A stretch of 64,000 nt of DNA. Origin: Rhodamnia argentea. Taxonomy: Eukaryota; Streptophyta; Magnoliopsida; Myrtales; Myrtaceae. Positions 1 to 12,287 of the stretch are shown here, piece by piece. Within the stretch, counting starts at the first letter, position 1. Every line of letters begins with the position of its first letter. Both the position numbers and the translations under genes were made by a program. The notes beneath the pieces were generated by a model. It saw only the letters and a program-made list of their open reading frames with translations. It did not search any database and was not told where the DNA came from. The stretch lies in contig NC_063151.1 in NCBI RefSeq assembly GCF_020921035.1, positions 7,812,001 to 7,876,000 on the forward strand, written 5' to 3'.

Positions 1-109
1 ACTCCAACATGGCATCAGGTAATGCACCTGCTAACATTCTATGAATCACACACGTAAAAAAGCTGAAATAGATAGAAGGAGGAAACATAGCAAAGAAGAG
101 ATCACGTAC

Positions 110-1156
110 ACCAGCGCACCACCAGCACTGCCCAGCCTCGTAACGCTTCCTTTTCCAAAGGAGTTGTTTATGTCATTCATTGCAGCTTCCAAAGCTTTTT
201 GCTAGAAATCATAAAACGAAAAAGGTCCATATCAGAAGCAGTCTTTAAAGAATGACAAGGCGTAACAAATGCCACCTAAATTCATGATCATGCTTTAGTA
301 GATAAATGAAAGATGATACAGGACTAGTTTTTAAAGATAGTAGCACCCTATCCAAATTACAGTCGACGAGGTCCTTAGTACGCGGTCTTGTTTTCCATTG
401 GCAGATTAATAATCGTAGAAATTGATAACAGCTGTATTACAATGCAGTGGCCTCTTTAACAGGCCTGTTCCGTGATAAGGAAAATGGGATAAAATCCCAT
501 GATAGCAAATCGCTCAATGTGACCTAGTATATTGGTGCTAGTAACATTTTTTGTAACTTTCCAGACGGATTGAGTGATCGTCATGGACCCTAGAAAACAT
601 TTCTTTTAGCTTATCAAGGCAATGAAGCTAGCAAGACAATATAGCAACAAGCAAGCAGAACGCATCATAGTGCAAAATCCTATGCCCATCCAAGTTGCCC
701 TCTTGCAATCATCCTGTTCTGAAGGGGAAACGCACGAGGGTCACCCCTTGAACAAGAAAATAGACAGTCCAAAACGTCTGCTCCTCCTAAAAACCGAAAG
801 TTAGCATCATCTTTCTCACAGTATTGCACGATTTCTGGAGAATATGAGCGAGGTCCAACGAAAACACAACTGAGACTGTTTACCATTCGGTGTCTTTGTC
901 TTACCCGGTCGAGGAAGCGTGAGTCCGGGTCGAAAGGGAGGGCGGAACCATTCACTCTGCCTTCGAGCTCACACTGAACGTTGAGCTTCGGTTTGACTGA
1001 TTTGGCGAGGAGGCGAGCGCGGGAAGCTCTGAATCGCGGCGCATAGACGAGTGGCCTGGTTTTGAGAGCAGCGGCAAACTGGAGCTTCAGAGAACATGCC
1101 GCGTCCGTGCTCGGAGCAATTGCGCGGGAATTCAAAAGCTCCATTGGAGCAGACAC
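110..1156 (-). CDS. RECA1: Plastid DNA recombinase RecA homolog 1, 5' part (partial)
   Basis: Strand-exchange ATPase of plastid DNA repair and recombination. Exon 1 is 1156..905 (84 codons, ending DSRFLDR before a GTAAGA donor). Exon 2 is 201..about 110, after a TTTCTAG acceptor, and reads QKALEAAMNDINNSFGKGSV then TRLGSAGGAL, the start of the RecA core. The join FLDR/QKALEAAMNDIN matches plant RECA1 as I remember it. The first 60 or so residues are rich in Ala, Ser, Arg and Leu with few acids, as expected of a transit peptide. A second Met at 1144 could also be the start. The Walker A exon and everything after it lie beyond base 1. The exon 2 donor is probably GTACGT at 109, one codon phase less certain than the rest. 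Confidence 0.88.
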
Positions 1157-1242
1157 CGAGCCCCGAAGGGAGAAGCAGAAGCTCCTCGCGTTGCTGCAGC
1201 TCCGGGTCGGTCGGGGACCTGAGGCATCGAAGGCGTCGGAGT

Positions 1243-1252
1243 CGGATATTTA
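1243..1252 (-). promoter_or_regulatory. Probable TATA box of RECA1
   Basis: Read on the minus strand this is CTATAAATAT, about 90 bases upstream of the RECA1 start codon. That implies a leader of roughly 50-60 bases. Placement is by motif only. Confidence 0.5.
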
Positions 1253-4088
1253 TAGCTTTTTCTCTTTTTGCCTATTTGCCTTTGGAAAAAACATGAAGTT
1301 GGGAAAAGGGAGAACAATTTTAAGGAAAACAAGAGATATGGAAAGAGGTTTTTCTTAATACTGTCTGAACGCATGATTCACCGTGGGGGAATTGAATGAA
1401 TTTTAATTTAATCGATCGTGCTTGAAAGCCAAATTTGTGTAATTGTTGAGTAATAATGACTCGATGATAAAATGACGTTGGATAAAGGGACGCCGCTAAG
1501 GATTCTCGATGAACGGATCCCGATCTTTCGATGATTATCGAGTATAAATAAAATAATATAGCCCTTTAAAAGTAAAAATTTTAATTTTTTTTTTTGTGCT
1601 GCGACATTTTATATGGGTGTCAATGAAATAAATGTAAGAAAGTGTGAGCTGAGGACTCTTCCGTTGGCAGATTGAAGAAATTTGTGTGGAGTGCACTCGC
1701 GCAAGAGGTAAGTGACGGGGAGAAGGAGAAAGAAATGTTATCGCATGTATTAAGAATCGTTGAACATCAATTTTCACTTTTCGTTTTTGTCTAAATCACT
1801 CTTTTTTTTCAACCCTAAGCATTCGAAATACACAATATGCAAATATTGCACATTGAATAACATATATGTTCTTTTTTTCATAATTTTTTGAAATGTGACG
1901 GCAGAGAAAAATAAAATACATTTTTTTAATCGTCAAGAAACAAGCCCTTAAAAAAGGGAACAAAGTGGGCGTGAGCAAAAAAATTTGTTCAAACCATTTA
2001 TTGGGCTTCGGCCCAAGTTCATGAGCAGCCAGAACGGGCCCACCATGGTGGACTCGGAATAAGCCCATTGGCCATGTTGTCCCAATTGCCATTTCTCGCC
2101 CGTTTTCACTCCTCTTCCTTTCTGGTTTCTTCTGGATGGTGGGCCTGGGTCTGGATCATAACTTAGGCTTTTCTTTTGGACTGCTAGAGTTTGGACCTGG
2201 AGTTACCATCCAACTCATGTGCATACTTTGAGAGCTGAAAATGTTGACGGTCTCATGAGGTTTAAGACAAACACCACCCGAGAGAGAGCTAACGGAATCC
2301 CCTATTTTTGTATCCAATGTTTTCACATGCCAGTTCCGATCTGTTCCTCGTTCGAAACAAGCACATTTTACCGATTAAATTATGAACGAATGTAATGCTC
2401 AGATTCCGAGAAATCATAAACATCTTCACTCTATGGAAAAGTATTAGGTTCGTCCAGTAAAACATCGCAGATCTCTAATAAACTGTAGATATGCATTGGA
2501 GGTGCGAAACCTCGAAATGGATAAGGATTCATTTTTATCACTAGCGTCAGTAAATCCCCCATTCGCTAACGTTGACCGGCTCTGTCGGGCGGCAAGAAGA
2601 CATCGGTCGACTCTCCCTAGAACCAACTTGTGACAAGTACGGCTGATGGGATCCAAGTTTTACCATAAGGGTCATTCATATTCCAACCCACACACGGACA
2701 TCTACGCCTGTGCGTGGCTGCTGTTGATCCGCACCTAGTGGGGGGGGAAGAACTTGCTGACTTTGGAGTAGGGGAGAGGGTTTGGTTATCAGTTGCTTTC
2801 TCCGGTGCACGACCCCACGCTCGGCCATTATTATTATAATCCCCACACTGAGATTCTATGAAAGACTTTTTCACATCTCGTTTACCTAATTTCTTTCCTT
2901 CTCTCTCTCTCTCTTTTTTTTTTTCCCATCTTGTCGTCGTCGTCGTCATCCATCCATAGTTTACTACTGTGCAAAATCTTTTTGTCCGTCCTGGGGACTA
3001 ATCAATGGTGCAGATTCTCCATCAACCTTATAATATATTCCTCCCCCCCTGTATTGAGAAGCTATTCAGGTCGCTGGCATCCGTGTGCTGATGAAAGGGA
3101 TACTTCCCCTTACGTTCCTGTCTACAATGCAACACCCTGTTGGGTTTTTGCCCAAGTCGTGGGGATTTCGTCAGGAACAATGATTGTTTTCCAGCAGTTG
3201 TGGTTTCCTGAAGTCGCCCCACTATCTCCCCTCTTGATCAAACGACTATCATGTTGAAGGGTCAGAAAGCATACCTCAATCTAAGGCTTCTCTTAGCAAA
3301 CAAAAAAAAAAAAACTTACTTTTGTCTCGCTGGTTATTGTTGCTCGAGGACGCAAAACTGACAGGGCGAAAACGAACGTCGGCTTGCTATTTTTCGATAC
3401 AAGTCTTTAAAGATTGGCCCGGAAAAGGGGGTACTATTCATGGATGGGGTCTAGAATACTTTGATTATCTTCCAAACAAGAGTCTCTAATTCAAGTTTCT
3501 TAAGGAAGATTGTTACACCGGGCGCGGGGGGCAGATTGGAGTCAAGGAAGCAACAGAGAAAGCCTCTTGATTTTTATGTTGTTTTCCTTAATGGGAAGAC
3601 TTGCTTGCTGGATTGAACGAATGAAGCACTTGACCACTGCTTAACTGCTGCTTCTCGGATACGTTTGATTCGTCTCCGAAGCAAAGCAAAAAGCAAAAGG
3701 AAAACCAAATGGTGCCCTTTGGAATTTAGTCAGCGAATCTCTGGGGTGAGCTCACGAGGATTTGGTCTTTTTCTTCTTCTCCTCCTCCTTCCATTTTTTT
3801 TTTTTTTTTCCCACCATTTGCTACTTGTCCTAATCCAATTTGTTAAGTTAGGGAAAGAGACAGTCCCATTGTTTTTGCCTTAAAAACCGCATCCCCCTGC
3901 TTGTTCTCTTGTGCTTGGCGTTTCCTCTAAGTTCTTTGGAGAGATTCCCCTATCGATTTTTAGGTGAAGTCTGCCCCCGCAAAATAATGATTTTCTGGCT
4001 GCTGCTCTTTTCATCTCCCTCCGGTCATGACCAAGTTTTGAGGAACCATTACCTAAATGCCAACCATTCTAAGAATTTAAGCTGTTGA
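1253..4088. other. Intergenic DNA without a recognisable gene
   Basis: Only short chance reading frames are present, none with a recognisable domain or a splice pattern. There are homopolymer and CT runs near 2900-2930 and 3775-3810. I see no RNA gene here. RECA1 promoter sequence must occupy the left end. Confidence 0.6.
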
Positions 4089-4097
4089 ACGAAACAT

Positions 4098-4866
4098 GGG
4101 AGAAGTGTTCAAAACATCATAAACATTTTGTATTGATGTCAATTCAATCCCAAATCTTTTAATTGTGCCCATTAAGTCAAAAACCTTTTCTTTGTGTGAA
4201 TTAAGTCCATCGGATCAATTTTGACCGAAAATCACCGACACGGACGCCGGCCATTATCGCAAGTTGTCATACGTGGCATGACCGACGCCCGATGTGAAAG
4301 TTTTCAATATTTTTTAAAAAAATTTTGTTTTATTTTGTTTTATTTTATTTTTTGGACCGAGGCCAGCGAGAGTTTCACGGTCCTAGCCTGAGAAAGCGAG
4401 GGCCACAAGCCCTCACCCACATTTGGGCCAGGCAAGGGCCTTGTGGCCTAGAGTTAGCACCCTCGCTTGGGGCCGGCAAGGGCCGTGGTGCCCTCGTCCT
4501 TGCTTTGGCCGATGAGGGTACCACCGCCCTCGCCTAGTGCTAGCAAGGATTGGCCGACGAACCTCATCGGCCCTCGTCTATGGCCGACAACCCTCGCCAA
4601 CCCTTAGTCCAATGACAAACAAAAGTAAAAAAAAAAAAAAAAATATCAAAATATTTAAAAAAAAATGTCCACACTAGCGCTAGTTATGCCATGTAAGACA
4701 ATAGGTGACGGTCAACGTCCTCGTCGGTAATTTATCTTTAAAATTGGTTGGATGGACTCAATTGGCACAAATGCAAAAAGTTTAGGACTAAAATATCACA
4801 ATTGAAAAGTTTAGAATTGAATTGGTATCAATGCGAAAGTTTTAGGACATTCTGGGCACTTTTCCC
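4098..4866. mobile_element. Non-autonomous long-TIR DNA transposon, copy A (Mutator-like)
   Basis: The two ends are imperfect inverted repeats of about 90-110 bases. The left starts GGGAGAAGTG and the right, read in reverse complement, starts GGGAAAAGTG. Both carry the family words 'aattgtg', 'attcaat/c' and 'aaacttttt'. The 9-base flanks ACGAAACAT (4089-4097) and GCGAAACAT (4867-4875) agree at 8 of 9 positions, a target-site duplication of Mutator size. The centre (about 4370-4610) is GC-rich and built from GGCGAGGGC- and GGCCGRCRA-like words. No transposase frame is present. Confidence 0.7.
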
Positions 4867-5660
4867 GCGAAACATGTTTTAATATTTGCTTGGTCTAATA
4901 CTCTCCATCACGCGCAGGCTGTGACTTGGTTTAAGACTAAACCGTGAAAGTATGCCTTCATAGGACAGAAAAATAAGGAGTCAGAAAAATTTGAACTCAC
5001 AATCTGTTGTGAGATTTTGTGAAATCCCTATCACAAGCAGATGAAGGTGTAGTTTAATAACAAACGACTTAGCAGTCATTTATGTGAGAATATAGAGTGG
5101 TTGATGAGTTATTAAGTATGTCGATGCTAGTGGGTTGAAGAGACTATTCAAGCTAGTGACTCAACCACTATTTTGAGGATGCTAGCACTTTGCAATCAAG
5201 AGGCCAAAATAATTACGAAAGAATAAAATCCTTCCAATCACCTTATTTGATTCAATTACCTTATTTTAATTCTAACTCCTCATATCCATCACGTAACATC
5301 ATTTGCAAAAAGCATTTCTAACAAGAAATTACAAGTGAAACCTTGTAATAGCACAGCTAGACAGATGGAGTAATTTATACCTCCCTAGCTTTGGAGGATC
5401 GAAATCCCATAATGTATGAGCCTCATTTTGCTTATTTTCTTAAAATCAGTTCAGTACGACAAAAGACAATTGCCATAACTCCGCTCTAAGATATTATATG
5501 TAACTATTGGGAAGTTAAAATACACCACATCTTATAAAGGAAAAGAAGAAGAAGAAGAGAGGAGAAAACAAAGAAGCAGCCCACGGTTGAAAGCGCTCTG
5601 CAACTATCTTTCTAAGAAGTTGTCTACAACAGTTTCAAGAAACTCCCATTTCGAATCACG

Positions 5661-6340
5661 AGGAAAAGTATAAAAAAAAAAAAAATCTTCAAACCCATTG
5701 CATTGGTGCCAATTCAGTCTTAAGCTTTTCAATTGTGTTAATTTAATCCTAAACCTTTTGCATTTGTGTCAATTTTGGCAAAAAACTACCGACATAGATG
5801 CCGTCCATCTCACGTGACGTGACCAATGTTAACGTTGATATTTTTTTAATAATTTTTTTTATCGGTGAGGGTTGCGGCCCTCGCGAGATCTAGGCGAGGG
5901 CCGCCTCATTCGGGGTAGGTGAGGTTGTGGAGGGCCTAGGCGAGGCCATCACGGCTGCGGGACAAGTTGTGCAAGCCCTTGCAAGATCCGGGTGAGGGCC
6001 ACCTCGTCAACCGCAAGTGACATCATGAAGGCCCTCACCTAGGGCCTTCGCTGCCCCGCCGGCTCTGTTCGAGGTAGCCCTCGCCGGCCAAAATGAAAGA
6101 AACAAAAAAGAAAGGAAAAAAATGGAAAAAATAGTTAAAAATTCAATTTAAAAAAAATAATCAAAAAATGCCTACCTCACGATGGCCTGCGTCTACATCA
6201 CTATTCCCGACCCCAATTGGCCGTATGGATCCAATTGATGCAAATCCAAAATGTTTAAGACTAAATTGGCACAGTTAAAAGGTTTATGACTGAATTGGCA
6301 TGAATGTAGTAGGTTTATGACTTTTCCGGTACTTTTTCCT
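5661..6340. mobile_element. Non-autonomous long-TIR DNA transposon, copy B
   Basis: Same family as copy A. The left end begins AGGAAAAGTA and the right end in reverse complement begins AGGAAAAAGTA, followed on both sides by related arms. The core (about 5870-6090) is GC-rich with repeated GGCGAGGG and GCCCTCGC words. No convincing target-site duplication could be found, so the insertion is probably older or the edges are off by some bases. Confidence 0.6.
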
Positions 6341-7435
6341 AAATTAAGATTTAAAAGAGTTGTATTTCTTAGAAATATCTCGATAATATTAGCAGCTACT
6401 GAAAAAGAAAAAGACAAGAGATAAGAAGTGTGCTCCAAGTGTGCACTTAAGCGTGCACCGGGTGCATCCTCAAGATCGTTTAGCTTCTATATCAAGCAAG
6501 ATTTTGTGAGATTACTGCCGACTATTTTAAACGTTTGAAATGTTAGACAAAATGGTGGTTTGCTATACTTATGCAAACAAGACTAGCAATCATTTGCTTT
6601 TGTTTGGGCATCGCGGCTCCCATGCACAAATTCGCATGACATAACGATTACAAAATAAAATTCCTAATGTTAACCACTCTACTGTGAAATCCATGCGAAG
6701 CAAACAGCATCATATGCCTAACCCAAGAAGTGGTCAAAACCAGTGGGGACTCATAACATGTCTCGTGTGTAATCATTCGTCGAGGTTTGTGTGTCTTGAC
6801 ATTGCGTTTTCAAAGAGAAAAGTCAAACAGAAGAAAGAGGAAACCAAGATTAGGCCAATGGAGAAGGTAAAACTAAAGTTGAGAGTGGCTTCTCCACATC
6901 GTCACTTTTCAAAAACTTGACTATCTCTTTTCTTTCATAGCTTAGACTAGAAGGGGTCCATATTGAATCATTCAATCATTAAATATACTTCACACGTTCG
7001 AAGAGTTCACATGCGCTTTCAACTGTGGATACTTTTGAAGTTCTACAAGTTTGGTTTGCGAAAGTTCATGGTATTCAAGGGTAATTAGGGCAACCGACGA
7101 AGCGAAATCACTATACATAACGATATATATGTCCCGATATAATGATTGAACTTGAAAATCACATTCCAACAATTCACCTAACTTGACAAAAGATTATATT
7201 ACAATCGAGAGTTAGTAAAGTGCACATCCAAAGTCGACAAATGACACGACGCCACGGCCTAGACACGCACTTCCCAACGGAGATAATCAATCATCATATG
7301 CATAGCTAATACTTTACATGAATCATCCTTTTTGGAGGGTGCGAGACTAATAATAGCAAGACTAAAGGCAAATTAAGTTACTCTTTTTTTTTTTTTTGGT
7401 GGAATTTTCTCTCTCTTTTCAAGCCTCTCCAAAAC
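6341..7435. other. Intergenic DNA downstream of NAC1
   Basis: No gene recognised. The part next to 7435 should hold the NAC1 3' UTR (minus strand), including a T-rich run at 7382-7398. Short reading frames here have no domain. Confidence 0.55.
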
Positions 7436-10400
7436 TCAGAAATGATTCCACATATTGTTGGGCATGGCCACTTCGGACAAGAAGCTCTCAGAGCTCCCTT
7501 GATCTCCCAAGCTTGGCGAGTCCATCTTGGTGAGCTGATTCAAGAAGGCTTTTAGCACCTTCTTGTCACATGCGTAGGAGTCCAGATTATTGCAAGAACC
7601 AAAGTCGGGCATCGCCCCGAACGTGGATGCGCTAAGGATGTTCTTGGCCGGCATGCTCGGCTCCACCTGGATTGGATTGGCTTGGGTCGGAGAGAAAATG
7701 GAGAAGCAGGGCACTTGCTCGATGTTGCTTATAAGGTCGGGTTGAGGATGAGTTTGGTCGAAGGCGATGAAGGAGTCCATCAGCGACGGGAGAGATGAAG
7801 TGCCTCTGTTGTCGTAGCAACTGATCATTCCCATGCTCGGTTTGGAGGCCACTTCTACGCTCTTGAAGAACACCCGACACAACACCCAATCTTCCTGTTA
7901 ACCAGGGACAAGAGATTTAGAATATTTTGAACAAAAGGATTTAAAAAAAAAAAAAAGCTCAATCAAATCTTGAGAAGATATTCAATGCTTTCAGCATGAC
8001 TTCATATTAAAACTTGGCCTCGAGCAAATGATTGGTTAAACTACTATTTCGCGACCCGCTAACACTACCAAATTAGAAGCAGTCGACAGGATATCGGGAC
8101 ATTGTTTTTCATCTGCTAATTAAGGTCACACCTCGACCGCAAGTGGCTTATTTGTTTACAAGTTGGTTTAATCATTGTATGAATTAGTAATAGATCGAGG
8201 GATTGAAGCCGAAAGCTGGATGCTTATTTGGAGATAGCGATGGCCTTAGACTTCCGATGGGAGGTCAAGTTCCCCGATAATGTGAATAATTAGACTAAGA
8301 CGTATCATTAGTCGGGCCTAATAAAACAATTAATCATCACCAATAATCAACGAGAAACATCTTAAAAGTCAGCTAATAACCAAGGTTCTTGTCCGACTCC
8401 TAGCTATAGTATATACTAAGACAAATTAGGGTTCGGTGCGCGAGCCGAAGGAGGAAAAAAAGACTCAACTTGCGCATAACTCCCGCAAAACCCATGAGGC
8501 TGAGAAATGGATGGTTGCTTTTTCAAAGTTAGATGGCAAAAACAAGACTCGAAAGAAAATCTAAATGGATAGTATGACCTAGAAACGTAGTAGGTTAGAA
8601 ATCCGAAAAAATAAAATTGAAAAAAAAGGTGTTACCTTGAGAGAAGAAATCTTAGAGTTATTCGGAGGGCCGTGAGGACCCTCGACTCGGAACTCATGCA
8701 TCACCCAGTCGGTCTTTTTGCCTTTAGGGGCTCTTCCTTGGTAAAACACCAAAGTCTTTCTCATGCCCACGAGCACACCCTTCCTAAGCACCGCCCTGTC
8801 TTTCCCCGTGGCCTTCCAATACCCGCTCGCTGTCGCCCGGTTTGTTCGGAGCCCGGTCGCGTATTTCCGGTCCCGTTGGCTGTAGAAGTACCACTCTTTC
8901 CCTCCCACACACGCCGTTTCTACACAATAGGCAAAAAGAAAGGGGAGAAAGGCATTAGCATAGAGGAAAGATCCCTTTTTTAAAAAAAAAAAATTTAGTC
9001 AAGGTTGCTGCTTGTCTTTTGTTTTCCTTCCGCTCAACCTTTTCCTCTGACCTCTTCAATCTTATACCACATGTCCATGTTTGAAAATTGATTTAATCGA
9101 TGAAACTGATAGAAAGAATATCGTGTATACTAAGATAACTTCAAAGGGCAAAACTACATATGCGACCGTCTACTATGGCAAAGCAAACGACTTTGCGACT
9201 TTGTTAATTTCTAGCGCAGTATTCAAGCTACCATTGAATGAACGGATTGAACAAGTAAAGGAAAAATCTGGGGTATTGGTCGCTGTCATGTGAGCTTTGA
9301 CAAAAGGTTCATTCACGGCAGACACGTGGCCGCCGCAGAAGGCATTTCATGTAGAGAAAATTGGCAACTCTCTCCATCCGTGGTCGGCCCCATTTGATCC
9401 AAATGCCGCTGCCGGTGAGGGGTCAACGTCCGTGGCTAAACATGCAGCAATGAGCTGAGCTTGAAATCCGGACATTCACGGTTGGCTATTCCAAACTTTT
9501 CAAAAACCTCCACTGTTTTCCTTGGAAGAAAATTTCGGCACAGCGAGCCGGAGAGGGCATGAAATTCTCCCCGGAAAAGGACAAGGAAAGGCTCTAGCGA
9601 AGCGATGGTGACATAGCCCTTTGTTTGATTAGGTGGAGAGGAAATGAAATATACATGTCGATACCTAAAAAAAATTTTCCAGTGGGTGAACACGTGTGGC
9701 GGATTCGAGGCTAGGGCCAATGGGGAGATATGACTTTTGGGGATTGGTCTCGGGGCATTGTAATCAGGGTCGCCATCATATCTTTTTGGTTAAAACATGA
9801 CGCCAAAGATGGCGTCAAATCACCAAAAAGCAACGACTGCGAAATGCTCTTGAATTTTTGCTGTGGATTGGTGGTCATCTCATAATCCTGTGATATTTCC
9901 TAACTTGGGTATGGTGTGTGTGCGCGTCCTCTCGAGTCCATATTGTAGTTTTCTAGTCCCTTGTCTTGCACGATATCTTTACATGACTGTGATGTAAATC
10001 CTCGAGTCACCTCGTGTACGGCAAAACCTTACACAAGTTATGCTACAAACGTTTAACTATCTCTTCGATAGAAGATGATCTAATGTGAAGCTGTATATCC
10101 GACACGGCTAATACCCACGAGCCAAAATTTGGGATATTTGCAATTCTCGAAATATCAAACATCGGCAAATACATCATAGGGTGTACATGTACATAAAGTA
10201 TTCACGTAATAACTTGCAGTGATGTGGATTAGTAAATGAACTCGTGACTTCACCTCATGAAGTTATTATATCGTTATAGTTGATGAGGAAATATATTTCG
10301 GTTTTTACGGTTCTTAAACTTTGGTGTACTACATGCGGTGGGGTGAATCCACTGCATAAGATTTAACTTTTTGTGCACGCACGCTAAGATTCTGCGGGAG

Positions 10401-11126
10401 CATCTAGGGTTTATAGGGCAGGCAAGGAATGCAATGCTAATACACAGCTGGAAAAAAAGATGAAGACTTGGCAAGGTCAAAGAAGCAACTATCGTGCTTG
10501 TCTTCATCAAACAAGTACAATAAATTCCTGGAAGATCACAGGCTGTTAGTTTTGCATTTTCAAACCTTCTGGGCCACAAAAGCCGATGACAAGCGCGCAT
10601 ACACGAATCGATACGAATGTGTCTATTAATGGCCAGTGCAGTTGCTCTCGCCTCACACCAAAAGTGCACTGCACTCCGCATCTAACCTTGTTTCTTTCCT
10701 TCTCCAAATGGAACGAAAAGGGATTAACCGACCCCAGTTGAAGAACAACAAGTATTAACGCTGCGAAAACCGACGTACGATCGGTTCTTCCCCGATAAAA
10801 AAACAGATGAGGAAAAGCTGTGTGTCGAGTTTGATGTGTATATGAGCAAGCGCATGAACTTCTCCGCACCGGAGCAAGCAAGTGGTGGGACAGAAAAGGC
10901 GATCCGGAAGCAGAAGTCAAGATGGGCGCGCATGGTGGAAGGAGAAGGTGAGATACTAACCGGGAATTTCCCAAGGTTCGGACTTGTTGAGGTCGACCTC
11001 GATCATGAGGAGAGAGTCAGAGCGGGTCATCTTCTTCATCAGATAATCGCAGACGAGCTCGTCGTCTTTCGGGTGGAACCTGAACCCTGGTGGCAACTTT
11101 GCCTCCACTATGCTTATGTTGCTCAT
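7436..11126 (-). CDS. NAC1: NAC transcription factor, NAC1 (NAC021/022) type
   Basis: Nuclear DNA-binding activator; in Arabidopsis NAC1 links auxin signals to lateral root formation. Exons: 11126..10961, 8919..8636 and 7894..7436, all with GT-AG limits and consistent phase (302 residues). The NAC domain is complete: [19 protein letters not shown] near residue 11, the [19 protein letters not shown] block, [13 protein letters not shown], and [20 protein letters not shown] with the DWVMHEF end, then [11 protein letters not shown]. The C-terminal tail is acidic and Ser-rich and ends [20 protein letters not shown], close to the remembered NAC1 tail. Exon 3 holds a miR164 site. Intron 1 is 2.0 kb, intron 2 is 741 bases. 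The related CUC genes share the domain but not this tail. Confidence 0.92.
7699..7719 (-). promoter_or_regulatory. miR164 target site in NAC1 mRNA
   Basis: The plus strand begins TGGAGAAGCAGGGCAC, identical to the first 16 bases of plant miR164, so the NAC1 mRNA is complementary over these bases. The last five bases differ at two positions, giving 19 of 21 complementary. The encoded peptide is QVPCFSIF, at the same place in the tail as the site in Arabidopsis NAC1. Post-transcriptional silencing by miR164 is therefore expected. Confidence 0.88.
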
Positions 11127-11140
11127 TTTTTTCTCTGACT

Positions 11141-11182
11141 CTAGAGAGAGAAGAGAGAGAGAGAGAGAGGAGAGGGAGAGAG
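11141..11182. repeat. GA/CT microsatellite in the NAC1 leader
   Basis: A run of GA dinucleotides with a few interruptions, CT-rich on the NAC1 sense strand, lies 15-56 bases upstream of the start codon. CT-rich leaders are common in plant genes. Confidence 0.75.
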
Positions 11183-11231
11183 GTTGGAGAAGGTTAATTA
11201 GGCGAAGTAATAGGTGGGCATAAACAAAGGG

Positions 11232-11239
11232 TATAAATA
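11232..11239 (-). promoter_or_regulatory. Possible TATA-like element of NAC1
   Basis: TATTTATA on the minus strand (TATAAATA on the plus strand), about 106 bases upstream of the NAC1 ATG. Position is suitable; orientation is the weaker one, so confidence is low. Confidence 0.35.
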
Positions 11240-11249
11240 GCGCCGGAGG

Positions 11250-12287
11250 TCAAACTGGGGATCATCCCGCAACAGAAGGAAAGGGGTGAGGGGGGGCGGG
11301 GGGGGATTGGATCTTGCGTTGATTGGGGGGGCCCCGGTGACGTGGCATGGCTGACAGCTGGCACTGGCAGTATGCTGATGTGTACTGGAACACCCCGAAA
11401 GATAGTGGGATCCTTCTACTGACCTCAGCTCAGAGATGAGCTGGAACCAAAAGCCAAAGATGCGAATTTTCAAAGTAGTTTTGAGTCTTGGAAAACTCCC
11501 AAAAAAAAAAAAGCAATTCGAGTCAAGCAATTTTTGCGTACACCCGGCGCGCGCAATTTCCGCTTCATTTATTTAGCGACCGAGATAAATTAGACTCGTA
11601 TAATCAGGTACATACATAAGCTTTTCAAGTTACACGACACGTGACGTGACGTGACGAGGATGCTACTTTCACTCTCGGACCTTAAGCAACTTTGATTGTC
11701 CAATCTCTTAAACTTTCGAAGCGAGTTGTTCAAAGCTCAACGGGATATACGGTATCGGAAACTAGAGATCATTGGAGCAGATCCATTTCGCTTGCCGCCT
11801 TCGCCTCCTCCGGGCAAGGGGGGAAGTGCGAAGAAATCGAATGAAACAAAGGTAAATCCTCTTAAGGGTGTGTAAAATCTATTAGACATGGAGAGACCAA
11901 TGGACTAACTTGTAGCATGGGAGGCGGGGCCAGACCCATTTGGAAATGTTAAAGTGTGGTCATTTGACTTTTCTTCAAGGCAGTTATTGCTGCAACAAAA
12001 AAGAAAAAAAGAGGGGGTCAATCCTGAGTAGAAAAGCTTGAGGAGGAACTTAATCCAAACCATGCTCAGATAGATTTGGGAGTAACGTGCTCGCTGGGGT
12101 AAGAGGAAAAAAAAAAATGTCTTCTTCGGGATATGTGCGTCGTTAGGACAGGAGACGGGAGCATCGCTGTACGTCCTTGGAAATAATGTAGTTGAAAAGT
12201 GTGGCAGTTATTCATTGCTAGATGTGGATTCCCTGATTCATAGAGCTAAATCAGCTTCTCCTGCGCATTGTAAGCTGGGAGGGAGGG
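11250..12287. other. NAC1 upstream region
   Basis: No gene seen. It presumably holds the NAC1 promoter. A short repeated word, ACGTGACGTGACGTGACG, lies near 11637-11656; it contains ACGTG cores like those bound by bZIP and bHLH factors, but function is not shown. Confidence 0.45.

Noticed and set aside
680-904. Downstream part of the 158-codon minus-strand frame that starts at 1156
   Set aside because: A GTAAGA donor after FLDR, and the match of the next exon to RecA, show that coding stops at 905; the rest is intron.
9081-9293. 70-codon plus-strand frame, [14 protein letters not shown]...
   Set aside because: It lies inside NAC1 intron 1 on the other strand, has no recognised domain and no promoter evidence.
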